DNA from: Caldilineaceae bacterium bin34
GTDB taxonomy: Bacteria > Chloroflexota > Anaerolineae > Caldilineales > Caldilineaceae
Assembly (NCBI GenBank): GCA_002238555.1
Contig: MPMO01000013.1
Location: 28,377-92,376 of the forward strand
Direction of reading: 5' to 3'
Length of the DNA: 64,000 nucleotides
This document shows positions 26,822-35,698 of this stretch, one piece after another. A program made the translations under genes and the position numbers. Within the stretch, counting starts at the first letter, position 1, and each line of letters starts with the position of its first letter. The notes under the pieces are model-generated. The model ran no database searches and was not told the origin of the DNA. It saw only the letters and a list, made by a program, of their open reading frames with translations.

Positions 26822-28225
26822 TCAGTCTGTGTGGCCGGGACGCAGCCAGGCACCGCAACCCGGTTGGCCAACGATGCTGCCTTCGCGGTAGACCACCCGG
26901 CCGCCCACCACGGTGGCATGGACCGATCCGCCGACGGGCACGTCCCGATACAGGCGGCTGGCTTCGGCACCCTTCGTGAGCCAGGCACTGCCGTTGAGCA
27001 ACGCTCCCCGGCGCGGATCGAATACGCAGATGTCCGCGTCCGATCCCGGGCGCAGGACGCCTTTGCGCGGGTAGAGACCAAAGCTGCGGGCGGCGTTGGA
27101 GGCCAACAGCTCCACAGACCGTTCAAGCGTGAATGTGCCATCCAGACCCCATGTCAACAGCAGTGGGACAAGAGCTTCAACTCCCGGATGCCCCGGCGGG
27201 GCGTCAATGATGTTTCCCCAAGCCGCCTCCTTCTCGGCGGCCGTGAACGGGGCATGATCGGTGGCGACAAAGTCAAGGGCCCCGTCGTGAAGTCCCCGCC
27301 AAAGGGCATCCCGGTCTTCGGTCTGGCGCACGGGTGGATTGATCTTGCCGTAGGGCCCAACCCGTTCAAGTTCGGCGTTGGTGAACATCAGGTAGTGTGG
27401 ACAGGTCTCCGCCGTGACCGGTGCGCCTGCGCTTTTGGCTACTCGAATAAGGTCCATGCTGGCCTTGGCGCTGGCATGCACGATGTGGACGGGCGCTCCC
27501 AACGCCCGCGCCAACTGCAGCACCCCGGCAATCGCCGTGGTCTCCACCACGGCCGGCCTGGACATCAAGTGCCGCTGCCAGTCCTCAACCGACCGGTCGC
27601 GCGCTTGGCGGGTATACCAATCGATGAGGCTCTGATCTTCACAGTGAACGGCACAACGCAGACCGGTCTCGCGGGTGAGTTCAAGGGCGGCGCCAATGGT
27701 AGCCAAGTCGGGTGCAATGAGACCTTCAAACTCATCTTCGCGGCCGGGAGGGGCTTCGGTCATGAACAGCTTGAAGGCAATGGCGCCGGTCTGTGCCATC
27801 CCTTCCACTTCGCTTTCCAGAAGCAGGCCCGGGGCACCGTACAACGCGATGTTCACATAGGCATCCCGCGCAGCCAGGGAACCGCGATCCTTCAACGCCT
27901 GCTTGGTGGCCACGCCGGGTTTTGAGATTGGCATCTCAAAGATGGTGGTGACCCCTCCGGCCGCCGCCGCCCGGGACTCGGTGGCGAAGTCGCCGCGCTC
28001 CGGAAACGAGGGAGCGCGGCAGTGGAAGTGCGGATCGATGCCGCCCGGCAGGACCAGCATGCCGGATGCATCAATGGTCTCCCTGGCCGGTGGCCTTTCG
28101 GTCGGTTCCAGAATCCCGGTGATCCTTCCCCCTTCCACGGTCAGGGTGCCGAGCCGCGAGGCAAAGGTTGTTTCGTATGAGGGGTTGAGAATCCTGCCCC
28201 CGGTGATGGCCAGATCTGCGGTCAC
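26822..28225 (-). CDS. Dihydropyrimidinase/allantoinase-type cyclic amidohydrolase
   Basis: The protein has 467 residues, full length. The GTG start at 28225 overlaps the HyuB stop by GTGA. The binuclear metal site is intact: HxH in GIDPHFHCRAP, the carbamylated lysine in AIAFKLFMTEAP, histidines in CAVHCEDQ and IVHASAK, and the catalytic aspartate in VATDHAPFT. Such enzymes open dihydropyrimidine, hydantoin or allantoin rings. Its partner genes (HyuB, M24, two Gfo/Idh) suggest breakdown of a cyclic ureide or imide. Exact substrate unknown. Confidence 0.93.
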   Translation of the reverse strand: MTADLAITGGRILNPSYETTFASRLGTLTVEGGRITGILEPTERPPARETIDASGMLVLPGGIDPHFHCRAPSFPERGDFATESRAAAAGGVTTIFEMPISKPGVATKQALKDRGSLAARDAYVNIALYGAPGLLLESEVEGMAQTGAIAFKLFMTEAPPGREDEFEGLIAPDLATIGAALELTRETGLRCAVHCEDQSLIDWYTRQARDRSVEDWQRHLMSRPAVVETTAIAGVLQLARALGAPVHIVHASAKASMDLIRVAKSAGAPVTAETCPHYLMFTNAELERVGPYGKINPPVRQTEDRDALWRGLHDGALDFVATDHAPFTAAEKEAAWGNIIDAPPGHPGVEALVPLLLTWGLDGTFTLERSVELLASNAARSFGLYPRKGVLRPGSDADICVFDPRRGALLNGSAWLTKGAEASRLYRDVPVGGSVHATVVGGRVVYREGSIVGQPGCGAWLRPGHTD

Positions 28226-29937
28226 GGATTGTCCCCGTACGAATTGGCTCGCACCTGGGCGATGGCCTGCTGCATGCTGCGTGCTTCCAGGTCCTCTTGT
28301 GATCCCTCGACCTGGACACCGTAAGCCTCCGACGCTTGTGCCGGGGAAACCAGACCCAATGCAACATCCTCCAGCACATCCGCGCGTGTTCGTTTGTTCG
28401 GCGGTCCGTATCCGCCCCCGCCCGGCACGCGCAACAGCACCTCGTCCCCCGACTTGAACTGGTACGGCACGAATCGCTCCATTCGTTCACCATTCATGAT
28501 CACGTCGCCGGGGGTGCCGCGGTGTCCGCCGCGCAGGCCCTCCGCGGGGTATTTCATGAGGTCGGGGCGGATGGTCAGGGTGGTGCCCTGTTCCGTCAGG
28601 GCGCGCAACCCGATTTCCTGGCCCAGTCCGCCCCTGTGGGTTCCCGGGCCGCCCGAGTCCGGAATCAGGCGTTTGTGCGTCATCAGGACCGGGCACAGAA
28701 TCTCGAACATCTCCGTGGGAGTCACGGTGCTGTTGTGGGGATAGGCCCTGGGCAGCAGACCATCGGCATCGTGGGTGGCGCCCAAACCGCCGTGCGGCAA
28801 CACGTGGACGGCATGCCGGCCGTGCCGATCGTCCTGTCCCACGATGTGGAACGGGAAGATGCCGCCCGCGGCGGCAATCACGGACCTGGGCATGAGTTCG
28901 GCCATGGCACCGAATATTAGGGGTGGGATGTGCTTGATGACCTTGGCCCGGGCCGCGACCGGGGCCGGAAACGTGCAGTTCACGATGGAGCCTTCCGGCG
29001 CGGTCATCTTCACCGGCCGGATGAGCCCGTCGTTGTTGAAGATGTACGGTGCCAGCATCGCCTTGATGGGATAGACGGCCGTTGCATAACTGATGTTGAA
29101 GGCGGCGTTGATGGCCGAATGCCACTGTTGCGGCGACGTGCCTTCGAAGTCCAGGTGGATTTCGTCGTCCTTGATGGCCAGCTCCACGTTCAGGGTGAAC
29201 GGCTCCAGGTAGCCGTCCGCGGTGACCGAGTAGCGGGACCGGCCGTCGGGAAGTTCGCGGATGGAGGCCCTCAGCGCCCGTTCGCTGCGGCTCAGAATCT
29301 CGGATGCCAGGCCATCCATGTCGGTCATGCCGTAGTCGTCCAGGAACTCCCGGATGCGCTGGATGCCGATGCGGTGCGTGCCCACGATGGCGTGCAGGTC
29401 GCCCAGGACCATGTCGGGCACGCGGCAGTTGGCGGAGATGAACTCCTCGATGACGGGAACCACCTTGCCCTCGGAGTAGAACTTGTTGGGCATGACCCGG
29501 GTGCCCTCCATGAACATGTCCTGGGCCTCTAGGTCCCCGAGGTGCCCGCCGACATCCGAAACATGGGCAACGGTGCCCAGGAAAGCCACCAGTCTGCCCT
29601 TGTGGAACACGGGCGACACGAGGTTGTAGTCCGGCAGGTGGGTGCTGCCGATCCAAGGATCGTTGGTTGCCAATACATCCCCGTCCTTGAGCGTGTCCGG
29701 CGGAAAGCGTTTCAGCATGGACTTGGTGGTGCGGGGCAACATCGTGCAGAACTGGGGCGGACTCCACTGTGCCTGGGCCAGGCCGGAACCTTCTGCGTCC
29801 ATGAGGGCGCACCCGAAGTCGTGGCTTTCGCCCACGATGGTTGAGAACGATGTGCGGATGACCGCGTTGTCGATCTCGTCCACGATGTTGACCAGTCGCT
29901 GCCACTGGATTTCCAGAGTGATGGGGTCGAACGTCAT
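28222..29937 (-). CDS. hyuB: Hydantoinase B / 5-oxoprolinase subunit B (HyuB), second copy
   Basis: The protein has 571 residues and starts at ATG 29937. It has the same family marks as the copy at 5860: ITLEIQWQRL, VGESHDFGCALMD, TNDPWIGSTHLPD, HVSDVGGHLGD and a glycine-rich end (VPGGGGYGPP). No HyuA lies beside it; the nearest are the two tandem HyuA copies at the window start, about 25 kb away. It is the first gene of the operon running down to 23508. Confidence 0.95.
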   Translation of the reverse strand: MTFDPITLEIQWQRLVNIVDEIDNAVIRTSFSTIVGESHDFGCALMDAEGSGLAQAQWSPPQFCTMLPRTTKSMLKRFPPDTLKDGDVLATNDPWIGSTHLPDYNLVSPVFHKGRLVAFLGTVAHVSDVGGHLGDLEAQDMFMEGTRVMPNKFYSEGKVVPVIEEFISANCRVPDMVLGDLHAIVGTHRIGIQRIREFLDDYGMTDMDGLASEILSRSERALRASIRELPDGRSRYSVTADGYLEPFTLNVELAIKDDEIHLDFEGTSPQQWHSAINAAFNISYATAVYPIKAMLAPYIFNNDGLIRPVKMTAPEGSIVNCTFPAPVAARAKVIKHIPPLIFGAMAELMPRSVIAAAGGIFPFHIVGQDDRHGRHAVHVLPHGGLGATHDADGLLPRAYPHNSTVTPTEMFEILCPVLMTHKRLIPDSGGPGTHRGGLGQEIGLRALTEQGTTLTIRPDLMKYPAEGLRGGHRGTPGDVIMNGERMERFVPYQFKSGDEVLLRVPGGGGYGPPNKRTRADVLEDVALGLVSPAQASEAYGVQVEGSQEDLEARSMQQAIAQVRANSYGDNP

Positions 29938-30350
29938 GCCAGGAACTGATCCTTCATGGTCTGGGCAGGGATTTGACGAGGAGGAACTTGGAGCGCGCGG
30001 CGGTCACAGCGTTGTTGGGGTGACCACAGGACACGGACAAGTGCAACCTGCGGGTTGCTTGTATCCTCGGGAACCCCTCGGCAAGTGTGGCCGGGGGTAC
30101 GGGCCTAATTGTAGTCCGCGCCGGTGTGCCCGGTAAGCAGAACCGCTGCGCGAATCCAAGTGCCTGCTTACGTCGGCATCCATGACCCTGCGTTTGCCAC
30201 CCCTATAGTTCGGAGGGGTCGGAATTCCATCTGATCGGTTTTTCACTTCGCGAATGGGAGGCCGACGCATCGAGGCGGGTGCGCTCGAATCGGGTGAACC
30301 CGTACGGCCCCTCCGGCAACTTTGCGTGCAGCTTGGGGTCGGACGTTCGC
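29938..30350. other. Intergenic region, 413 bases
   Basis: The region is upstream of the second hyuB and downstream of the SDR gene, which is transcribed toward it. A small 6-bp hairpin (GCAACC/GGTTGC, near 30042-30057) lies here without a T run. No gene is recognisable. A promoter for the five-gene operon must be here, but I cannot place it. Confidence 0.4.
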
Positions 30351-31151
30351 CTACGTCTCCAAACCCGTAAGTTCGGTGCTGACGCGCCACAGTTCCGTCA
30401 TCAGGTGGCGGTCGTCAACTGCCGGTGATGCAGGAGCCTGTTGTCGATTCACGAAGTAACGACCGGTTACCCTGGCAACTTCGGGAGCCAGCGCAAGGTG
30501 GACCGGGGTTTCGGCTCCCGATTCCACGGGGCTCCCGCCGCTAAAGTTCACGTGCAGCAGCTTGGTGTCGATGACTCCCGGATGCAGGAAATTGGCAGTG
30601 ACCAGGTTGGGATCCAACTTGCCTGCCAGCTCGCAAGTGAACAGGGCATTGGCAAGCTTCGAGTTGCAATAGGCACCCCATCCGTCGAAGTTGCGGGCCA
30701 TGTTCATGTCGTCGAGGTCAATGTGTCCACTCGTATGGGCACCTGAACTCACGTTGATGATTCTTGCGGGGGCACTGTCCCTGAGCAGGCCGAGCAACAG
30801 GTTCGTGAGCAGGAACGGCGCCAGGTGATTGATGCCGAACGTGCTTTCGAATCCGTCCTCGGTGAGCGTCCTGTGGTTGGTGGCGATGGCAGCGTTGTTG
30901 ATGAGAACGTCAAGTTTCGGCAGGTTGCTGATCTCCTTGGCCATGTCCCTGACCTGAGCCAGAGAAGAGAAGTCGGCCGAGACGGTCCGGATGTTCGGGT
31001 TGCCGGTGGCGTCGATGAGGTCCCGTTGCGCCGCCTGTGCCCGTGCTTCGTTGCGTCCATGGACGATGACTTCGCAGCCATGTTCGGCCAAGGCTGCGGC
31101 GGTGGCCTTGCCGATGCCGTCGGTGCTTCCGGTGACGAGGATTGTCTTCAT
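30351..31151 (-). CDS. Short-chain dehydrogenase/reductase
   Basis: The protein has 266 residues from ATG 31151. The cofactor motif VTGSTDGIGKA, the NNAAIA motif and the catalytic YCNSK with an upstream serine (NVSSGAHTSG) are all present. The GHIDLDDMN segment before the active site is typical of the retinol-dehydrogenase-like SDR group. It is NADP-linked in most relatives; the substrate is not predictable. It lies 159 bases from the membrane-protein gene on the same strand. Confidence 0.92.
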   Translation of the reverse strand: MKTILVTGSTDGIGKATAAALAEHGCEVIVHGRNEARAQAAQRDLIDATGNPNIRTVSADFSSLAQVRDMAKEISNLPKLDVLINNAAIATNHRTLTEDGFESTFGINHLAPFLLTNLLLGLLRDSAPARIINVSSGAHTSGHIDLDDMNMARNFDGWGAYCNSKLANALFTCELAGKLDPNLVTANFLHPGVIDTKLLHVNFSGGSPVESGAETPVHLALAPEVARVTGRYFVNRQQAPASPAVDDRHLMTELWRVSTELTGLET

Positions 31152-31310
31152 GAGGGTTTCCCGATGGAATTTCCTGGATGGTGGCAATGAACAACGGAAA
31201 CTGGCGGTGGAAGTTGCGCCGCGTGGTCCGCGCATCGGAATGTCGGCACTCCGCTGCTTTCCGGACTTGCAACTGCCAAACCGTTGTGCGGCCAGCAACG
31301 GTTGCCCTTG

Positions 31311-31967
31311 TCAGATTCTGACAGGAACGCGGCTTCCCTTGGCAATACGAATGTTCCACCAAGTGATCAAAGGTGTCATGACCACGGTGGGCAGGATCCA
31401 GGGGACCCACACTGGATTGAAATCCACGTTCACCACCAGCACGGCGGTGACGGTGGCGATGGTCCCGGCCAGCATATTCGAAAGGTGCCGTTGGATACGC
31501 ATTTTCCCGGCTCGCGACCGACCCCCGGCCATGAGGCGGTAAAACTGACCGTCAGCCAAGGCCAGAGCCCCCGCGAGAGTACCAAATACCACCATGGTTA
31601 CCCATTGCGAATCTCCCTGGGTACCCAAGACGGCGCCATATCCCCACATGCCCAAGCCGGTAAGGCCCATGATCCCGACAGCTGCCCAATCCACCGGCCG
31701 GGGATGTCCTCGACGATTGCGAGCAAACCTCCATCCGGCGAAGACCAGATAGAAGCTGAACACGGCAATCAGCAACAGGAATATGTCAGTACCGAGCATC
31801 GCCAGGGGCACCGCAGTCAGAAATATCACTGTCATGCTGATGGCATAAACCCGGCCCACTCTGACATGGTTGGCACCGCCTTTGGCCGTAGCCAGAGCAA
31901 GAATTGCCGTCAACAAAGCGATTGAGCCAGCGGCGATGTGAAGAACAAGCAGACTTTGGCCGATCAT
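31311..31967 (-). CDS. DUF2306-like integral membrane protein
   Basis: The protein has 218 residues with about six hydrophobic segments. ATG 31967 starts directly at the first helix. The pattern LHIAAGSIALLTAILAL, then a GGANHVRVGRVYAISM loop, then LLLIAVFSFYLVFAGWR, matches DUF2306-type proteins. A conserved histidine/arginine loop (H-x-R-x-GR) sits between helices 1 and 2. Function unknown. An IS110 relic ends 30 bases upstream of its start. Confidence 0.75.
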   Translation of the reverse strand: MIGQSLLVLHIAAGSIALLTAILALATAKGGANHVRVGRVYAISMTVIFLTAVPLAMLGTDIFLLLIAVFSFYLVFAGWRFARNRRGHPRPVDWAAVGIMGLTGLGMWGYGAVLGTQGDSQWVTMVVFGTLAGALALADGQFYRLMAGGRSRAGKMRIQRHLSNMLAGTIATVTAVLVVNVDFNPVWVPWILPTVVMTPLITWWNIRIAKGSRVPVRI

Positions 31968-31996
31968 GATGTGTTTCCCTGTGATCTGGCGAATAT

Positions 31997-32290
31997 TCAG
32001 CAACTGTGTGGAAAGTCAAGTCTTGATTGGTGTTGACACAGGGTTGTGCAGCCAAGGGATCTGGGGTCCCGGATCACTGTGTTCAGGATGAGGAGCAGCT
32101 TGCGCATGGCTGTGACGAGTGCCATCTTCCTGGGCTTGCCCCGCCCGGCACAAACTGGTATAGAAGTCGCGGATGGTGGTGGGTGGCGGTCACGGTGGCT
32201 ATGCAGAGGACCGGGCGCATGGAGGCGCGCCCGTCCCAGACGGCGGCGCTGGTCCAGGTCAGGGCCGACAGCACCGAGTTGCAGTGGATG
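31997..32290 (-). pseudogene. IS110-family transposase remnant (C-terminal part)
   Basis: Reading on the minus strand, WDGRASMRPVLCIATVTATHHHP, then FYTSLCRAG, then after a one-base frame change GKPRKMALVTAMRKLLLILN, reproduces the C-terminal third of IS110-type transposases. It ends with a typical short tail (...HSC) and TGA 31997-31999. The N-terminal catalytic part is gone. It shares the same family with the relic at 23155 but is less decayed. Confidence 0.82.
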
Positions 32291-32591
32291 CGTAGCGGGG
32301 TTCGGTGCGGCCTAGCAGCAGGTCGCTGATGAACTCGCGTTGTCGCTTGCTGCCGGGCAAGGACACGAGCATAGTGTGCAGCCAGAGCACGGAATGCCTC
32401 TCAGGGTGGTGTTGGAGCCAACAACAACCATAGCAGGGGCCGTGCTCTTCGGGACTAGAACAGTTTTCAAAGAGGCTCTCCAGCGACTTTGGTGGAGGGA
32501 CAGCTACAGGCATTGGCCGATTGCAGACGCGCTGGTTGAGGGCGAACGGAGAGGTAACAAGCCAAACACATGGAGAAATCCAGTTGAACTA
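32291..32591. other. Intergenic region with no recognised gene
   Basis: The DNA is less GC-rich than its surroundings. A short open frame (32340-32615) has no recognisable family. It may be decayed mobile DNA next to the IS110 relic. Confidence 0.35.
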
Positions 32592-32642
32592 GAATCCTTG
32601 CAGTTCAAAGATTGACTTTCACCCTTTGATCTGCAAGGATTC
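32592..32642 (+). repeat. Long near-perfect hairpin before the unknown gene
   Basis: The arms 32592-32610 and 32624-32642 (19 bases each) pair at 18 of 19 positions around a 13-base loop. A TTGACT sequence lies in the loop. The hairpin ends 46 bases before the ATG at 32689. It could be an RNA regulatory stem in the leader, an element end or an operator. No T run follows. Confidence 0.75.
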
Positions 32643-32688
32643 CCCTCCAATACGAACGTATACCTGCACAGCATGACAGATTCTTGTA

Positions 32689-34164
32689 ATGAACAACATT
32701 CGACAAGTTCCCGGAACCCCATCCGCTTCACAGGGTAATTGCTCTGCGTGCCTATCTGGACAACAGCTATCCAGGCGGTTATTCCTGACCTTGGTAGGAG
32801 GCAGTGGCTTGGCCCTGGCTCTCCACCCCATCGCAGGTCGAGAAGTGTGGGCCCAGGATCGGACGGTTCCTCCACTGATCGAAATCCCAGGGGCTAGTCC
32901 TCTGCTGTACACCCAGGAGTTGCAGGATGTCATCAGGGGAGGCTGGGGTCCACTGACAGTTGCCGGATTGGCGTTGAACCAATTCAATTGGATGTATCAA
33001 AGTACGCTGCGGCTCTTTGATCCCCGGGTTCGGTGGGGAGACCTTAGTCCAGATGCCAGGAAGCTGTTGATGTACTACAGAACAGCAGGGGGGCAAGGCA
33101 TTTGGCGTTCCCTGCCCGAGGCCAGAGCACTGTTCCAGAAGGTTCCGGCATCGATCAGGGTGAGCGGGATCGCCGGACTGAAGGAGTTTCATGCGGGGAA
33201 GGTATGGAGTCACATCTTCCCGCGTGCTCTGGGTGGTGCAGATACCGCCAAAAATGGCATCTGGTGGAGTGCATTGAAGAACCTGGAGCTTGGAAAGCGG
33301 CCGATGACTTGGCAACATCTGCTCCACGCAAGGTATTTGTTGATCTCAGATTGGCTCTGGTATTCCATGTACCTTGCCATCGCGCCTTTGGTGACAGCTT
33401 CCATGGTAGGTATAGTCATCACAGGTGTCTTGGCAATTCTGGAATTTGGGCTCAGCTACTACACAGGTGAAATAACACGCCTGGACTTGATCCAAGGAGT
33501 CTTCTCAGTTGTATTGGCTGCCGGATCTGGTTCGTTTATGATGATTGGGTTAATCATGGGAGTTGCACTTGCATTCCCGGTATTGCTTCCCCTGTTGGAA
33601 GCCGTGACGATTTCCTTGGCGGTGATCTCGTTTGTATTCCTGATCAACCATTTGGTTGAACTGGGACAAGATTGGTGGGCCGCACTGGATGAACAGGGCC
33701 ATTTGGATCAGTTTCTGGCCCAATTACGCATACTGGAGGAATTATTAAGTGATTTGTCCCGGGGTAGGACTGGCCAAGTTCGTAGGTTCTTCCAAGATAC
33801 TCGGGAGAGGTGGGTGGATTGGCTTGCTCGTGTCGTACCCGACGTGAACTTTGTCGACTTGGTTCCGGAGTTCAATTACGCGCGCTACTTCCCGGACTGG
33901 GACTGGGGACTGTCCGATTTCATGGATGCTATGGGGCAATCAGCTGCTCAAGTGGTTCCGGACGGGTTCACGGATCGGTTTGCGGCTCTGAACGTGAATG
34001 TCGGGGAAATCCTAGCCGACTTGGATTTGCCTTCGCTGGACAACCTTGATCTGCCAGTCCCGGACTTGGGACAAAGTGCGCGTTCGGCACAGGAAGCACT
34101 GGTCAGTGCTTCGGTCTACTTGAAAGTACGAGGTGCTTCATCACCGTCTGGAGCTACAGGTTAG
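32689..34164 (+). CDS. Unrecognised Tat-exported membrane protein with an HNH-like motif
   Basis: This 491-residue protein is not one I recognise. Residues 27-48 form a twin-arginine signal (SRRLFLTLVGGSG). Around 173-206 there is WSHIFPRALGGADT, then NG and a second N at 198, then GKRPMT. This spacing is reminiscent of HNH/His-Me-finger nucleases, although the pattern is incomplete. Residues of about 221-322 are strongly hydrophobic with two or three membrane helices. The C-terminus is hydrophilic (Asp/Leu/Pro-rich). Codon use is more AT-rich than the neighbours, and mobile-element relics lie upstream, which suggests transfer. No ribosome site is evident at the ATG. Confidence 0.7.
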   Translation: MNNIRQVPGTPSASQGNCSACLSGQQLSRRLFLTLVGGSGLALALHPIAGREVWAQDRTVPPLIEIPGASPLLYTQELQDVIRGGWGPLTVAGLALNQFNWMYQSTLRLFDPRVRWGDLSPDARKLLMYYRTAGGQGIWRSLPEARALFQKVPASIRVSGIAGLKEFHAGKVWSHIFPRALGGADTAKNGIWWSALKNLELGKRPMTWQHLLHARYLLISDWLWYSMYLAIAPLVTASMVGIVITGVLAILEFGLSYYTGEITRLDLIQGVFSVVLAAGSGSFMMIGLIMGVALAFPVLLPLLEAVTISLAVISFVFLINHLVELGQDWWAALDEQGHLDQFLAQLRILEELLSDLSRGRTGQVRRFFQDTRERWVDWLARVVPDVNFVDLVPEFNYARYFPDWDWGLSDFMDAMGQSAAQVVPDGFTDRFAALNVNVGEILADLDLPSLDNLDLPVPDLGQSARSAQEALVSASVYLKVRGASSPSGATG

Positions 34165-34411
34165 TTGGTGGTCGAACCTGCATAGCACCCCTTGGCCTGC
34201 TGGTGGAATAGAACGGTCCGGCGCAATGCTCGTGAGGGATTGGCTCTGCTCAATGGGTTGGGGAGCCGAAGCGGATCTCAACCGCCACACATCGGCGCTT
34301 CGGTGCTGATGGGTACTTGGTTGGTACTTGGTTCCAGTGTATGGGCCAGTCATCCTAAGTGCACATGGTCGGGAGTGGATGCTCTGTGTTGGGGGAACCG
34401 CCCAAGGCCAT

Positions 34412-35581
34412 CTACAACAGCTCGGCTCTCAGCGCGGCAACCAGACGGTCCAAATCCTCGGCCAAGTTGTACTCCTTGACTGAAATCCTCACCATGTCAA
34501 CGCCCTTGGCACTGCCCAAGGGAATGATGATCCGGTACTTGGTCCACAACCTGTCACCAATTTTCTCGGCTGAACCAGGCGGGAGCCAGGCCGTGACCAT
34601 TTGGCTGAACCAGCCCTGATCGTCGGCACAGGTCATGGGCATGCTAAAAAGGTCCGCAATGGCCTGGCGCGTGGATTGGGCCAGGGCGTGGTTGCGTATG
34701 CGCGCTTCCTGCATGGGGAGGTCCTTCAGAAACCGAATGGCCGCCGGCACACTCAGCTGCGCACAGGGATCGATGGTGCCCTGGTAGTTCACGTACTCCT
34801 GCACGGGATCGTCGCTCCGAACATCCGGATCCCAGCCGTGGCTCACGACCAGGGGTTCCAGTTGCTTGTTGAAGCGTCCATTGACATAAATGAAGCCCGT
34901 GCCCCTGGGACTGGACAGCCACTTGTGGCAATTGCCGGTGTAGAAGTCCACGCCGGCCTGTTCCAGCGACAGGTCAATGTTGCCCGGGGCGTGGGCGCCG
35001 TCCACCACCGTCGCGATACCTTCCGCGCGGGCTCTGGCACACAGTTCCTCCATGGGCAGCGTGAACGCGGTGGGAGCGGTGATGTGGCTGAAGAACAGTG
35101 CCTTCGTGGAGGGAGTCACGCCCTTCCAGAACGTGTCGAGCCATTCCTCCTTGTCCGTGGCCGGAAACGGCACTTCCTGGATGCGGTAGCCGGCCCCGGC
35201 CTGCCGTGCCCAGTACTGCATTGCTTTCTGGGTCGCGCCGTACTCCTGGCTGGTGGCCAGCACCTCGTCGCCAGTCGACAGTTGCAGGGCACGCGCAAAG
35301 ATGTTGATGCCCATCGTGGCGTTGGTGACGAATGCGAGCTGCCCGGTCGGAACGCCGACGAACTCCGCCAGCGCGGCGCGCGCCTGTTCGGTGCCTTCCG
35401 GCACCACGGAGACCATGAAACCCACAGGGTTGGCTTCGATTTGTCTGTGCCAGTTCTGGAAGTCCTCCTGGACCGGAATGGGCACGGCACCAAAACTGCC
35501 GTGGTTGAGGAAGGCGATGTCCGGATCGAGCGAGTAGTGGGCGCGCCAGGAGGCGGTGGTCTTCGGGGTTGGGACGGTCAT
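34412..35581 (-). CDS. PLP-dependent class V aminotransferase (isopenicillin-N epimerase-like)
   Basis: The protein has 389 residues. The PLP lysine is in GNCHKWLSSPRGTGF, and the aspartate that holds the ring is in VVDGAHAPGNIDL. The N-terminus (FLNHGSFGAVP) is the family signature of the isopenicillin-N epimerase/cysteine-desulfurase-like group. Members catalyse epimerisation, desulfuration or transamination of amino acids. It is on the same strand as the PhyH operon, but a terminator lies between them, so it is probably transcribed separately. Confidence 0.92.
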   Translation of the reverse strand: MTVPTPKTTASWRAHYSLDPDIAFLNHGSFGAVPIPVQEDFQNWHRQIEANPVGFMVSVVPEGTEQARAALAEFVGVPTGQLAFVTNATMGINIFARALQLSTGDEVLATSQEYGATQKAMQYWARQAGAGYRIQEVPFPATDKEEWLDTFWKGVTPSTKALFFSHITAPTAFTLPMEELCARARAEGIATVVDGAHAPGNIDLSLEQAGVDFYTGNCHKWLSSPRGTGFIYVNGRFNKQLEPLVVSHGWDPDVRSDDPVQEYVNYQGTIDPCAQLSVPAAIRFLKDLPMQEARIRNHALAQSTRQAIADLFSMPMTCADDQGWFSQMVTAWLPPGSAEKIGDRLWTKYRIIIPLGSAKGVDMVRISVKEYNLAEDLDRLVAALRAELL

Positions 35582-35604
35582 GGGAACAGGGTTGTCCTTG
35601 CAGC

Positions 35605-35634
35605 AAAAAGGGCTGGCCCGGCCCGGACCAGCCC
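35605..35634 (-). terminator. Rho-independent terminator after the PhyH gene
   Basis: Read on the minus strand, a 7-bp GC stem (GGGCTGG/CCAGCCC) is followed by TTTTT at 35605-35609. It closes the operon that begins with the potassium channel gene. Confidence 0.8.
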
Positions 35635-35698
35635 ATCGGTCGTCAGGAAATGCGGCTGTTTGCGGGTGGAACCACCCCTTGCGGCCGGACCTCGGCGG

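Noticed and set aside
32340..32615. Small open frame between the IS110 relic and the unknown gene
   Set aside because: There is no recognisable family or ribosome site. It runs into the hairpin region.
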